The translations under genes and the position numbers were made by a program. Under the pieces are notes generated by a model. It was not told the origin of the DNA. It was given only the letters and a program-made list of their open reading frames with translations, and ran no database searches. A stretch of 64,000 nucleotides of DNA from Litoditis marina (taxonomy: Eukaryota > Nematoda > Chromadorea > Rhabditida > Rhabditidae), in assembly GCA_964036275.1 (NCBI GenBank), contig OZ038433.1:54639902-54703901 (forward strand), written 5' to 3'. Positions within the stretch are counted from its first letter, which is position 1; each line of letters opens with the position of its first letter. Shown in pieces: positions 15,001-25,725 of this stretch.

Positions 15001-18000
15001 AAGCGTTGCGATTGGACCACATAATACATAATCGTCATTCTTAAGTGCTCAATTAAAATCTCACTTTTTGCTACAAGACACTGAGTTGAGCCAAAAATGA
15101 TGCAAAGTTGAGCCAAAAAGATGATGAACTAGAACTCTTGCTATATATTTTCTGTTATAGTTTGTTCCACCCACTTATAACCCTCTACAGTAATCTGCTA
15201 ACACTTCAAGGTCAAAGTTTACTATATTAGCGTATTCAGAATGCCTCAAAATGTTCATAGTGTCTTCTGCCTGTTTACTACTACTAACTCAGAAAATTTG
15301 AAACCAAAGTAATGAGGTTTTCATTAGAAAACACCCCCTTGAATAATTGACGGATTACTGTAGAAGTACATCGATTGGTGAAACATACTATACAAGCTCA
15401 ATCACGATAAAAAGTGTGAGAGCAAGTTTGATATAGTTTTTCCACGTTTCACGTGAAAATCAAATTCACGTTCCGTGCATAGGGAAAACTCTGAGAACGA
15501 CATGCGAACACAGTAATTTTCCTTCGTTTAGATATGTTGTACTTGATTATTCTTATCAGTAAACTAAAACTCAGAATTATTTTTTCATAAGCAAACTCCA
15601 ATGCAGAATGATTGTTTTCAAGAAAAAAACCACAACTTAGAATGATTGCTTTCCCCGCAAGCTGCAATTCATGAAAAATTGTTTTCTTGAGCACAGTACA
15701 ACTGAAAAGGACTGTTTCGAGCAAACTACACTTCCGAAAGCCCACGGTGGTACCTTGCAGATTCATTCAGAAGCAGTGTTATGTCGTATGTTGACCCAAC
15801 TAAAATTTGTTGAGATCTTGAGCAGAATAGGATTCAGAATGACTGTTTCTATAAGCAAACTGCAATTTCGAATATTTGCTCTCTCAGCAAATTGTAATTC
15901 CAAAAATTTTTGTCATGAGCAAACTACATTTATAAAACGCGCAGACGTGCCTTGCAGGTTCAAGCAGAAGCAGTGTCTGAAGATGTCTCGATCCGCCCCG
16001 ATCTGTAACACGACTCCTCGTGAGCAGTTGAACGAGAACACCGCCTACATTGACGGGTCGATGATCTACGGAAGTTCTCCCAAAGACCTCCACAAGTTCA
16101 GGGAGGGACGGACGGGACTGCTCAAGATGAGCAGGTTCAACGATCAGGTAACATTGTTCGAGTACAATCATCGTTTGAAGAAGGACGATTATGTGGTCCA
16201 ATCCGTTTCAGTCCTTTAAACTGCAATACAGTTTTCAATTGCAGCTTAAAGGACCGATGACACAGGATTGGTCCACATATTTGTCCTGCTTTAACACAAC
16301 CATTTTCTAAAAGTTGAGTATTAGCAGTAAACGTCGTGTACACAGGCGTATTGATGCTTGGCGCTCGCGGTTTTTAAACTCAGTATTTTCTATTCTTCTC
16401 AATGACAGGAGAATTCTAAACAGCCGTGTGTTATTTCATTCATACTACTACAACCAAGACAGTGATCAGAAGACTTTCTCACAGATGTGGAAAGTGACCA
16501 AACCTTCGTTGTAGTTTGATCGCGATAAACGTAGTTTGCGAAATTCAACCGAAAAAAGGCGGAACAAAACTACCGACACCGTGGGATAGGGCCAACATAC
16601 AACGTGAAGACTTACTTCAGAAAAAGTACACCCTATAATTATCTTCTATTTAAGAAACCTCCAGTAGATTAGAAATGTTTCGTTCACGACATATGCTAGG
16701 GCTGCGACATTCAGTTGTGATTCACCTAATATAGCTTGTAGGCGATGAATATACAGACCGGGCCTTTCGAAAACGATTGAGAGTGCCTTTATTTCTCTGT
16801 TCCAAAACAAAGTGTTGATCCCTAATACAAAAAGTGCGAATACGAATTGTACATTTTTACTTTGCTTCAGGACAGAAAAAGAATGTCATTTTTACATTTC
16901 GATTTAAATGATCAGATTATATAATCTTTCCATCACTGCATGATGAGGTATGGTGTTTTGGCAGACGCAAAAGTGTAGAATATATTTCACCCCTTTTTAA
17001 ACAATATCTCTGTTGTTCACACTATAAGCAAGGACCCGAATACCTCAGAGCATGCCGAATCAAAAAGATGCGGAGATCGGTCATGCATCACCACTGTACT
17101 GCTAGAGTCAGGTGAAACATGTTAAGCACAATAGAACTTAGAAACGCGCCATGCCAAAGTAAACAATTCCTCATTAGAATGCTAACTTTACATGATTATT
17201 GAATTTAGTACTAGTATAATTGGCTTGACATGATTTCGGGATTTAGTTCACCAATAGCTGCTGCGCGCCCGCAAATTCTTTTTCATGTCGTTATTCATAT
17301 CTGAATGATATTGTAAGTCGAATAAAACTCTCCATTAAAGTCGGACGATTATGTGGTCAAATCGCAACGCTTCAGTCCTTTAAACTGCGATACTTTTTTT
17401 CAATTTTAGTTTAAAGGACCGTTGACACGGGATTGGTCCACATAATCGACCTGCTTTGGAACTTGAAACATTTGATTGCAGTTGGTGTTGCCGTTCAACC
17501 AGAACAAGTGCCGCAGCAAGGACAAGTGTTCGGCCTCCTTCACCGCCGGCGACATCCGAGCCAACCTCTTCATCGGACTGTCCTCCTTCCATATTCTGTT
17601 CGCCCGCGAACATAACAGGTTCGAATACTTGTTTATTTGTTCATTAATTTATTCAATGCACAATCACGTGCTAAACAAAGACAAATAAATTGCAGTATAC
17701 CCGCTGAAACCACCCCAGATTGCTTAATTATAGGTGAAAGTTCATGAAAAATGCTTATTTCCGTGCCGGGTTCTTAGTCGTCCTTGGGTGGTTCTCAGAA
17801 CAATTAGCGCCAATTTTCTGCAATTGGCCAGCTACAAAAACGAGAGAGCATGCAGGTCAATGACGCGCAGACAGACAAAGACGGTCTGCATCTCTTTGAC
17901 CTACACACTTTCTCGCTCAGCCAATAAAAAGGTGTCTAGCCAATTGGCTGGGAATTGTCTGAGTTTGCAAGTTTTTGGCGAGCACTGTCACAACTCGGCA

Positions 18001-21000
18001 TAACTGTATGACACACGGTTGAAACATTGGACTGGTCTTCATTTATTGTGGTTCTCTCAGAATCGCGCGGGAACTTCAATCCATCAACTCGGCATGGAGC
18101 GGAGATCGACTGTTCCAGGAGGCCCGTAAGATTGTCGGAGGTCAAATACAACACATTCTGTACAAGGTGAGTTCACTACAAAGATCCTGGCACCTTCATC
18201 CCATCCTGCGTCTCCACAAAGCCACGCTATTTCTCTGCTCTTACATCCCGCCGGGATGTAGGAGACGAGAAATAGTGAGGCAGAACGAGAGACGCAGAAT
18301 GGGATGAAAATGCCGGGGTCTTCTAACATACTTACTCAGATTTCGCCCTGGAATGATCGAGGTATAGTCGTTGTCACTTCTACTTGCATACAGTCTATTT
18401 TGGAATAATCTTCCTTTCTATGTATAATAAACACCGACGACTTGCGGGGATCGCAAGATCATTTTTCAGTGGATGAGATAATATATGGATCAAGTAGACA
18501 CAAGTAAACCTGTAATCACATGAAAACCACGTGATTATCCATTTCATCCATAATCTGCGCACACATCGGAAATTTGCATTTTGGCCGGAAATGTCCCGGA
18601 AAAAACTAAAAACATACTATTACGATATAAATACTACTTCTGCCTGCCTCTCTTACATCGACTACTTTAATATCAGAAGCCGTATTCATGAACATTCCGA
18701 CTTTTCTGTGCAAACATGCGTTTGGTCAACGTTGCGCAATTTCGTCCCGCTCACATCCCGCCGAGTAACCAGTTTCACAAAATAGTGTGCGAAACGAGAG
18801 ACGCAGGATGCCATCAGAGTGCGGGGTGTTCTAGCATAAGTACTCCGACCACAGTGTTTTAGTTGAGTCGTGTTTCATTCTGATGTCGTGAACTGTCATT
18901 TCCGTTCGACGTTTGAATGTTCCAGGAGTATCTTCCTAAACTTCTCGGAGTTTCCCTGGAAAAGGTGATTGGTGACTACGAGAAGTACGATCCCTCCGTA
19001 GATTCCACCATTGCCAACGAGTTCACTACTTCCGCATTCAGATTTGGACACGGAATGATCGAGGTATAGTACTTGTCAGACGTACGTCAACTTCTACAGT
19101 CTACTTCGCCAGATTCCTCCTTTTCGAGGAGTAACGAAGTTTGCATGATACTTTTCCGCGTTTGTGTCACCGTTTTTCAAACGCTCTTACATGCAAGGTT
19201 AAGTAGGAGTATATTTCATGTGTGTGAAACAGAAGTTTATAGAAAATAAGGAGATCAAATATGAATTTTTTACACAAAAATTGAAAACAAGGGTATTTGA
19301 TGTAAGTCGACATGATTCATTTCAGGAGTTCTATAAGAGACTGGATGTCGCCGGCAACAATATTACGTCCGGTGGATTCTTTTTCGGAGAAGGAGTTTTC
19401 AAGTCGGGAAAAATCTTATTCGAAGGTACGGCAGAACGCCTCAGGAGTATTCCCAAGATTTCTGTTCCGAAGAACTGTAATCTATAATATTATTTTAATC
19501 ATGAATTGTTTATTTCTTCATAATCTTGCTACCACCCAACTGTTTCTAGGCTATGAAAAACCTGTTATTTGTTATCTAAATTGGAAGAAGGCATATTTGG
19601 TCACGAACTGAATCATTTTGGACTCGTTTTGAGTTCCAGCATTTTAGAGACGAAACAATACTTTCAGAAACCGAACCAACATTTTCGGAAACGAACCAAT
19701 TACTTTCAGGTGGAGTAGACCCTATTCTTCGGGGATTCCTGAGCACAGCCGTGAAACGACCTCACCGAATGACGCCCGCTATCACTGAGAAGATGTTCGG
19801 AAGGTACGTTGAACAAGACCGCGCCTATGTGCGTTTTCGCAGTACAAAAGGCTGTATTCATTAGCATCCCAAACTGTTAGATTCCAACCTACGTCTCCTC
19901 AAACACGCGCTATTTCTCTGCTCTTACATCCCGCCGGGATATAGTCTTTTTCATTCGTACTGAGACTCCTACAGTAGGATTGGGAAGCTTCCAAGCCTTT
20001 TTTTCATCCACCTATCATCGCAAGGGTTGAGGATTTTTGCACCTCATTCTTGTTCTCAGGTACAGTAACTATATGAGAGTATTTTTGATAAAGTGAATTT
20101 TCAGCTTCATATTAGCCTTTGGCGAGATTGTAAGGTTTGAAGGTTTCTGTAGGAGTCTCCGTAGGAATGGTGTGAATTATACGAGTGTCGCGAAATCGTG
20201 CACAAGTGCGAGAAACTCAGAATAAGGTCAAGGTTCCGGGGTATTCTAGCGCAAATGCACACTTTGTGAAAGACTAAAGTACAGCGAGAAGCTTTTTCAG
20301 TTTATTTGCCGAGAAGAAAGAAATTTTAAGCTAAAGAAGATCGAAAACCACTACGCTCTCTAAGGCTCTAAGGGCTTCTATACTATACTTCTTACTATAC
20401 GCGCTCGCCTGTTGAAATTTCACATCACATCCATGTAATACATTTGCAAATATTTCGGTAAACTGAGTTGTAAATATAAGGTAATGAAATCACATACCCT
20501 CGAAAACTTCGTGTAACTTGGTTACTTAGTCGTTTTTTGTTGTGTAATAGATAACATTGATCTCGGCACAACTCAAGTAATAGGTATGAAACAGTGATGT
20601 GTGATAGCTGGGGTAGCGAGAAACTCGTAGGTTACTTTTGTGATCGATTTATAATAAAACAATGTAATGTGTAACACAGCAAAATTACTTTTTACACAGT
20701 TTAAATCATATAAAGTGTGAAAATGTTGAATGACTTCACATTGCTAGTGGCCGTTTTCCCAATACTACAAGACCATATAAATGTCAGCGCATGGAGAGAG
20801 TGTGTGTGAAGGAAGTGGTACTGAACTCAGAAATTTTGTGAGAGAAGTACATTGCGTTTGGCACCACCTCGTTAAATGATGTGAACCTTATACGGAAATT
20901 CTTTTGTTTTCAGTTACTGTGTGGGAAGTTAATGAGTGTTCAAGTAGATCGTAACCGTGCACTTTACCAGTACTAAATCCCGAATACCGATGTACTCTCC

Positions 21001-24000
21001 ATGTTTGACTAAGCAATGAACTAGCCAGTTTTCTATAAAAACTCTCTTTTCGCCTTCATTGGAATCACGGTTCAACAAATACTGTTATTCAAGATTTTAA
21101 GATTTATTTGATCCCATCACATTGCTACAAAAAAGGCGCTCCTTGACTGCTATTATGATTTTAATGTCTCTGCACGCTCTTTCTCTCTCTTTTCTATGTT
21201 TCAGGAAAGTACTTGTAATGTATTTTATCTAGTATCTCTTCGCCCCGGATGTAGAGCGGACACGACCTCTTCTGGCTGCGGTATCGAACTGAATTGATTT
21301 ATACACAATGTGCAACGGACCAAATACATCACAAGTACTTTCCTAAAGCATAGAAAAGAGAGAAGAGAAAGAAATAAAATAAGCAAACTCTAGAGAAAGT
21401 ATTATAACCGCGGACTGCTTCAACCAACTCAACCTTCTTATTCTTATTCTTGTTCTCAACAGTTTATGTTTCAGCACTGACCTGGGTTCTTTGAACATTC
21501 AAAGAGGTCGCGATCACGGTATTCCGTCCTACAACAAAATGCGAGAGTTCTGTGGATTGGCAAAGGCCCTTGACTTCGAGGGATTCGGGGATATGATACT
21601 CGACAAGAACCTGCGCATCGGACTCAGCAAGAACTACAACACTACTGGTAGGTTTTTTTTTTAAATAATAATATTTTACGGCAACTATGTCAGCCGTTTA
21701 ATACTTTATTCAACTAACAACCATAAGAACTATCACTGATGAATCCGTAGAGGGGTGGGGTCCGTAGAAGAGAAACTAGGCATGGGTGAGCTCCAGTTCA
21801 TGCGGTCCGCCATGAAGGTTGTTGAATTATAAAGTAAATTAGCAAAGTTCAAATGTAAGCTTTTCAAATGTAAGAAATTACAGAAATATGAGTTTCCACC
21901 TATTGACCGACTAAACTATGTAACATTCTCAGGTTTTTGTTAGTCAAACAAAAACATAATTCTGCACTACATAATTATAGTTTAAAATGTATTGTGATAT
22001 AGCATTTGCTATGCTATGCTCGCCTTAACCTTAGGCATTATTTCTAGTATAATAAATTTTTGCGTTAGCCCATCATACCCTACAGATCTAAAAGTGCTTT
22101 TATAATCTTCATTGTCGAGCAATGAGCATTGAGCAACTTCCCTATATTGGTTCTTTACCACAGGATGCACTGAGATTCTCAGTACCACATACAGTATATA
22201 CGAATGAGGAAACATTCAGATGTATTCAACCTGCTACGCACTTTTGACTCTTTTTCGCATTGTAATCTTGGCTCCAAAAGGTTAATAGAGGCCAGGTTTG
22301 TTATCCGAACTTTCCCCAACCATTTCAATGTGCTTTGCTATCCTATACGCTATAAGAAACAAACATAGCTGTTTGCAACTGGACTAAGAACATTGAACAG
22401 GGCACCAGTATACACCTTGAAGTAGTAAGAAAACTATCTAAAATAAGTGACCATACTTGAGTTATAGTTGGAATTATATAAATTCAACAAAACTCTGGTG
22501 TTTCATTTAAAATGAACCGGAATGAAACCAACACATCAAGCAGGATCCCAATTACACTTTTCCCCTTCTTCCATAGAGCGATCCTGGAGTTTGTAGTTCA
22601 AAATTCAGGTTTCAAAATGATATTGTTTGTTCCACCCACTTATAACCCTCAACAGTAATATGCTCAAACTTGCAGGTCAATGTTTGGTATGTTGCCCTTT
22701 TTGGACTTTCTTTAAATTTAGGTAGTGTCTTCTGCACCTTTACTTCTATGAAGTTTGAGAGTTTGGAACCAAACTAATGATATATTCATCGGAATAAGCC
22801 TCCTGAAAACTTTACAGATTACTGTAGAAGGAAACCGATTGATGAAACAGAGTATAGAAGATTGGTATAATATGATATTATTGATTTTCGTGCAGATGAC
22901 GTTGATTTCTACGTGGGTTCAATGTTGGAGGACCCGGTGGTGGGCGGCTTGGTGGGAACTACCCTCAGTTGTGTCATCGGGGAACAGTTCAAGAGGCTGA
23001 GAGACGGAGACAGGTATAGTCTGTTCACACAACATTAACCCTTAAGAGTAAGATTGTTCATATTTCAAGTAAATATTTCATATCTTTTAGGTATTGTAAA
23101 CAGTTTGAACTTCGTTCCACATTCGTTACTACAAGCATAGAGAAAAGTGAATCCAAAAGTCTGTTCGTTGGTGGAGATAAATGCCCTTGAATATTCAAAA
23201 GATTACTGTAGAAAGTTAATGATTGGTGAAACAAAGTATAACTAAAACTGAGTTGTAGTTTGATCTGTGCAGTGCAGCCGAAGTCTAGAATGGCACGTGG
23301 CTAGGTAACTGCACTTTTCAAATGCACTTTTCACTTACACGAATGCACTTTTCACTTACACTCTTTCTGGATTGTGGAGCGAAGTGCGAAGAACAAAGTT
23401 ACTGGCTATTTGTATGTTTGTGGTCTATAAAGAGAACTAGTATTAATTAATATTTCTGAAAAAAAACTTCTCTAGTTTATCGACTTCAGAGTCAATAATT
23501 GAACACCACTTTCTAGAATGAAAAGGAGTTCATAATTTTCCAGATTCTACTACGAGAACCCGGGAGTCTTCACGGAATCGCAACGGAAGGAGATCGAAAA
23601 ATCTAGTTTAGCACGAATTATTTGTAATAATGGGGATAACTTTGATCTTATATCACAGGTTCGTGTTTTATAAACAGTTATCCTTCCACACTCGTAATTG
23701 CAGAATTGTGCGAGTGTGGGAAGAAATCCAAACTTACGGATTAATGTTTCAACTACCGCATTTTCGGTTCAAATCATGATCAAAATTCATGCAGAATTAA
23801 GATACAAATCAGAAATACTATACACAGTATTACTTGCGTAACACTGTTGTGGGCCAATCGTTTCAGATTATCTTCCGGTTACCTACTCAGGTAACCGGAT
23901 AATCATTACCAAAAACGCGGTCAGAATTCAACTATACTGTCAGTCAATCGCAAAGTCACGTGAAACATAATAAACACAGCAGAACTCAGAAACGTGGAAT

Positions 24001-24159
24001 GCCAGTGCACAATTCCTCTAGAATGCTAAGTTTACGTGAATATTTCTAGTATAGAAGTAGTGTATTCACTTTCAGGATGCGTTCTTGTTGCCGGGCTCCC
24101 AGTTGACACCCTGCAGTCAACTTCCCTCGGTAGACCTTCACAAGTGGAAGGGACGATGA
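3001..24159 (+). CDS. Secreted ShKT-domain heme peroxidase (MLT-7/SKPO-like), 19 exons
   Basis: Exons: 3001-3031, 8720-8835, 10044-10116, 11818-11966, 12541-12648, 13097-13221, 13538-13581, 14352-14434, 14658-14806, 15958-16147, 17482-17618, 18061-18166, 18926-19063, 19326-19425, 19710-19803, 21475-21647, 22896-23013, 23544-23658, 24076-24159. They sum to 2133 nt (710 aa) with every phase consistent. Residues 1-15 are a signal peptide. Residues 27-66 are a Cys-rich ShKT domain, followed by a Ser/Lys-rich linker and then an animal-type peroxidase domain ('[10 protein letters not shown]', 'RPTARESNR', '[10 protein letters not shown]', '[10 protein letters not shown]', 'FAREHNR', 'FRFGH', 'NIQRGRDHG'). 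Gln253, distal His257, catalytic Arg382 and proximal His479 are present. The two residues that ester-link heme in mammalian peroxidases are replaced (Ser256, Leu385). By family, it probably cross-links tyrosines in cuticle or extracellular matrix using H2O2. The ATG was chosen because it starts the signal peptide in phase. Orthology to mlt-7 versus an skpo gene is undecided. Confidence 0.93.
5288..5410. mobile_element. TTAA MITE copy 1
   Basis: Foldback of about 120 bp. The core arms 'ATTATGTGGTCCAAT' and 'ATTGGTCCACAT' enclose a second inverted pair around 'TTTAAACTGCAAT'. Ends are decayed (AAAGAAGG, CCTGCTTCAA). Located in peroxidase intron 1. Confidence 0.8.
5710..5830. mobile_element. TTAA MITE copy 2
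   Basis: Same family. The left end is eroded (CACGATTATG) and the right end is intact (CTGCTTTAA). Only about 300 bp from copy 1, in intron 1 of the peroxidase. Confidence 0.8.
6159..6345. repeat. SINE-like fragment (tail region)
   Basis: The segment with 'GACATGTGTACG' and 'GATATACAGTACCCTCGCG' matches the downstream part of the tRNA-like repeat at 13798-13990. Its left end has a repeated 'GTAACCGCTGCGCTA'. The tRNA-like head is largely lost. Confidence 0.5.
6751..6872. mobile_element. TTAA MITE copy 3
   Basis: Same family in the opposite internal orientation ('GTGTCAACGG' on the left). Left end TTGAAGCAGGACG, right end CGTCCTTCTCTAA. Located in peroxidase intron 1. Confidence 0.8.
8862..8961 (-). 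repeat. tRNA-derived SINE copy
   Basis: Read on the minus strand it has an A-box-like 'GCTTAGCGC' segment and a B-box-like GGTTCGATTCC, with a Ser/Leu-type spacing. The same sequence with its flank ('AAATTTCTGTCT') recurs at 13798-13990. It starts 26 bp after the peroxidase exon 2 donor. Confidence 0.6.
9389..9512. mobile_element. TTAA MITE copy 4
   Basis: Well preserved: TTAA then AGCAGGACG at the left, CCCTTCT then TTAA at the right. This supports a TTAA target-site duplication. In peroxidase intron 2. Confidence 0.85.
10647..10795. repeat. Dispersed 140-bp intron repeat, copy 1
   Basis: It carries 'CACGTGAAACATGTTAAACA' and 'CATTAGAATGCTAA', ending 'CTAGTATA'. Copies are at about 17088-17216 and 23928-24056, all in peroxidase introns. 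No inverted termini were recognised; class unknown. Confidence 0.6.
11095..11217. mobile_element. TTAA MITE copy 5
   Basis: Left end CTAAAGCAGGACG, right end CGTCCTACTTTAA; internal palindrome intact. In peroxidase intron 3. Confidence 0.82.
11599..11770. mobile_element. Foldback element (CCATCCTGCGTCTC family), copy 1
   Basis: Palindromic arms: 'GCTAGAAGATCCCGG' and 'CCGGGATCTTCCAGC' outside, 'ACATCCCACCGGGATGTGAG' at the centre. Copies are at 18178-18342, with fragments at 18738-18851 and 19880-19945. MITE-like; all in peroxidase introns. Confidence 0.7.
12821..12970 (+). other. Possible alternative terminal exon (ShKT-only isoform)
   Basis: This lies in peroxidase intron 5. After 'CCCATGTAG' there is a 49-codon open frame ending in TAG, in phase 0 with the end of exon 5. 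It reads '[16 protein letters not shown]' and ends in a Pro/Val/Ala-rich tail ('[15 protein letters not shown]'). Composition is far more GC-rich than the rest of the intron. Splicing exon 5 to it would give a secreted ShKT protein without the peroxidase domain. The acceptor is weak, and near-identical 20-bp direct repeats flank the block (12813 and about 12983), so an inserted repeat unit is an equal alternative. Confidence 0.25.
13798..13990 (-). repeat. tRNA-derived SINE copy
   Basis: On the minus strand: 'GCAGTGGTTAGCGC' (A box) and 'GGTTCAATTCC' (B box), then a non-tRNA part shared with 6159-6345. A tRNA-like head joined to an unrelated repeated body is the usual SINE layout. In peroxidase intron 7. 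Confidence 0.65.
14915..15044. mobile_element. TTAA MITE copy 6
   Basis: TTAA then AGTAGGACG at the left and CGTCATTC then TTAA at the right. It carries a small internal duplication of 'ATAATACATAATC' near the right end. Lies 109 bp after exon 9. Confidence 0.83.
15157..15390. repeat. Dispersed intron repeat (CCACCCACTTATAACCCT)
   Basis: About 230 bp shared with 22624-22865 ('GTTCCACCCACTTATAACCC', 'GTGTCTTCTGC', 'GATTACTGTAGAAG', 'GATTGGTGAAAC'). A third, partial copy lies at about 23100-23250. All are in peroxidase introns. Confidence 0.6.
15596..15950. repeat. Degenerate tandem array of GAGCAAACTGCAATT units
   Basis: Units resembling 'GAGCAAACTGCAATTC' followed by 'AGAATGATTG' recur about every 40-50 bp, with decay. 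Inside the array, 15752-15779 resembles the acceptor and first 20 bp of exon 10 (15949-15976). Confidence 0.55.
16175..16294. mobile_element. TTAA MITE copy 7
   Basis: Left end TTGA-AGAAGGACG, right end TGTCCTGCT-TTAA. It begins 27 bp after the exon 10 donor of the peroxidase gene. Confidence 0.83.
17088..17216. repeat. Dispersed 140-bp intron repeat, copy 2
   Basis: Matches 10647-10795 over its length ('GTGAAACATGTTAAGCACA', 'CATTAGAATGCTAACTTTAC'). Located in peroxidase intron 10. Confidence 0.6.
17335..17458. mobile_element. TTAA MITE copy 8, abutting exon 11 acceptor
   Basis: Left end TTAA-AGTCGGACG, right end GACCTGCT-TTGG. It ends 23 bp before exon 11, so the branch-point region of this intron lies in or beside the element. 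Confidence 0.83.
18178..18342. mobile_element. Foldback element (CCATCCTGCGTCTC family), copy 2
   Basis: Nearly identical in layout to the 11599-11770 copy ('CACGCTATTTCTCTGCTCTT', central 'CATCCCGCCGGGATG'). It begins about 12 bp after the exon 12 donor of the peroxidase gene and ends next to a stray copy of the exon 13 end. Confidence 0.7.
18335..18418 (+). pseudogene. Duplicated fragment of peroxidase exon 13 end plus its donor
   Basis: 'GGAATGATCGAGGTATAGT' and the following intronic ~60 bp match the end of exon 13 and the start of intron 13 (about 19040-19122). The upstream part of exon 13 is absent. It therefore looks like the remnant of a local duplication that includes a functional-looking donor without an exon. 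Confidence 0.7.
21178..21378. mobile_element. Foldback with GGAAAGTACTTGTAATGTATTT arms
   Basis: The left arm (CTTTTCTATGTTTCAGGAAA...) and right arm (...TTTCCTAAAGCATAGAAAAG) are complementary for about 50 bp around a GC-richer loop. It lies in peroxidase intron 15. The left arm contains a perfect but unused 'TATGTTTCAG' acceptor. Confidence 0.65.
21662..21790. repeat. D1 repeat copy (TTTTACGGCAACTAT...CCGTAGAGGGG)
   Basis: Shares 'TTTTACGGCAACTATGTCAG' and 'ATCCGTAGAGGGG...GTCCGTAGAAGAGAAACT' with 40690-40820. Begins right after the exon 16 donor of the peroxidase gene. Class unknown. Confidence 0.6.
22624..22865. repeat. Dispersed intron repeat, second copy
   Basis: Aligns by eye with 15157-15390 end to end. 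It lies immediately upstream of peroxidase exon 17. Confidence 0.6.
23928..24056. repeat. Dispersed 140-bp intron repeat, copy 3
   Basis: Matches the copies at 10647 and 17088 ('CACGTGAAACATAATAAACA', 'AGAATGCTAAGTTTACGTGA'). It ends about 20 bp before the last peroxidase exon. Confidence 0.6.
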
Positions 24160-24190
24160 GTCACCCGATAGACCGGCCCCCATTCTTCAT

Positions 24191-24306
24191 TTGAAGAAGG
24201 ACGATTATGTGGACCAATGCCAACGCTTCGGTCCTTTAAACTGCCTTTGAATTGCAGTTGAAAGGACCGATACGTCTAGATTAGTCCACATAATCGTCCT
24301 ACTTTA
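24191..24306. mobile_element. TTAA MITE copy 9, just after the peroxidase stop
   Basis: Left end TTGA-AGAAGGACG, right end CGTCCTACT-TTAT. It starts 31 bp after the stop codon, so it is probably part of the 3' UTR. Confidence 0.82.
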
Positions 24307-24311
24307 TTAAC

Positions 24312-24483
24312 ACGGTATTTCGTTAACCCAAGCAGTTACTCGGGTTACTTAGTTAACTCCTTTGTTAACCACCTGATAACCCCAAATTTCTCCCAAAATA
24401 TATTGTAAAGGGTTTCAAAGGGGTCAACAAAAGGGTTAACCAGGTAACCAGATAACCCGGTTAGGGTTAACAAAATACCCGGT
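24312..24483. mobile_element. GGTTAACC-type inverted-repeat element, copy a
   Basis: Ends 'CGGTATTTCGTTAACCC' and 'GGGTTAACAAAATACCCG' are inverted repeats. The interior repeats 'GGTTAACCAGGTAACC'. A related copy lies at 25959-26110. Directly downstream of TTAA MITE copy 9. Confidence 0.65.
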
Positions 24484-25725
24484 TCCATATGGATTGGGCC
24501 TAATGAACCACAGCAAATATCTTTTCTCGCTCAATTACCCCCAGAACATACTCTGTTTTACCCCCTCCTAGACACTTACAGTATGCAGTCCACATACTAC
24601 GCTGAAAAACTTCTGATTGTTCGCCGTGATGAGTGTACAAACCTCATAGCTTTTCGAAATTTTCACGACACAGCATCACCTCAAAGTTTCACTTATACTA
24701 TAAGTGTCCACAGGGTTATCTCAAATTCTGCATGTTGTATGATATAGTACAAGGTTCTTCTCTAAATTCATTCGTTCCCATTCTACCTCTCAGCCTTGAA
24801 TATCCAGTTGTGTCCAATTTCTTCCCCCTTCATTTCATATCAATGTTTCACTGATATTCCACTCTTTCTGGAACAATCTTCCACTTTTTCAGACTCAGTC
24901 CCTCGGTCGTATTTGACTGACAATCCATACCGGTCTAATATTTGCCAATTCACACATTTTCGCCTATTTACAATACATAGTTACGTTACAAAAAGTATTA
25001 TAGTTGCTAATGGCATTTTGATAGTGTAACCAAAACGAGAGATCGTACCCACTATACTGTTTTGCCCAATATTTTCAAACGGAAGATAACATTTTAGATG
25101 GGAACAGGGTAGGTCTCTCGCAACGATAAGGAAGTTCGTAGAACTTTGGATAACCGGAATAGTTCCCAAACTAGCCGGTAGCAAGATTACTCGGAAATGT
25201 ATGTAGATAATCTCACAGATACGAATAGATTGTTGTAAATACATATGTCCGTTTGTTGTTTGCCGTACCGCCATAATAAAGATCTTCGTTAGTAAACGTA
25301 ATTGTTTTGGAGAAGTAGAACCGTGAAACAATGCTATGTAAAAACGTATATTACAGAAACATAAACTTCATTGTAAGAAACAACAAGGGAATAACATTTT
25401 AACTGTACAAAACACTTTCATCTCAACAATGATTTCTTGATATATCTATTCCCTCGCGGGAGATACTCAAATACAGTTCATCTAACATTCAGTAACTAAT
25501 CTAATCTCGCAGCGAAGAACCAGTTACGAAAACAATTTAAAAATGAAGTCTAGTTTCACCTACAGTATTCTGTCCTAACTCTGCAATGCGGAAAGCAAAA
25601 ATAATTTTATAAAAACGGTGAAAAAACGGTTTGAAGAGAGGACATTTCACAATGAAATAAGGCCTAGTATTCTCCATTTCATTTTGAATCAAATACTACT
25701 TCTAATAAATACCCAAAAACTAAGC
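24484..25725. other. Gap between convergent peroxidase and mrpl-10 genes
   Basis: AT-rich, no recognised exon or repeat beyond the element ending at 24483. A 116-codon minus-strand frame at 24981-25331 has no family motif or splice context and was not called. Confidence 0.5.

Noticed and set aside
24981..25331. 116-codon open frame on the minus strand
   Set aside because: No splice signals, no domain motif and no paralogue; AT-rich intergenic context makes a chance frame more likely.
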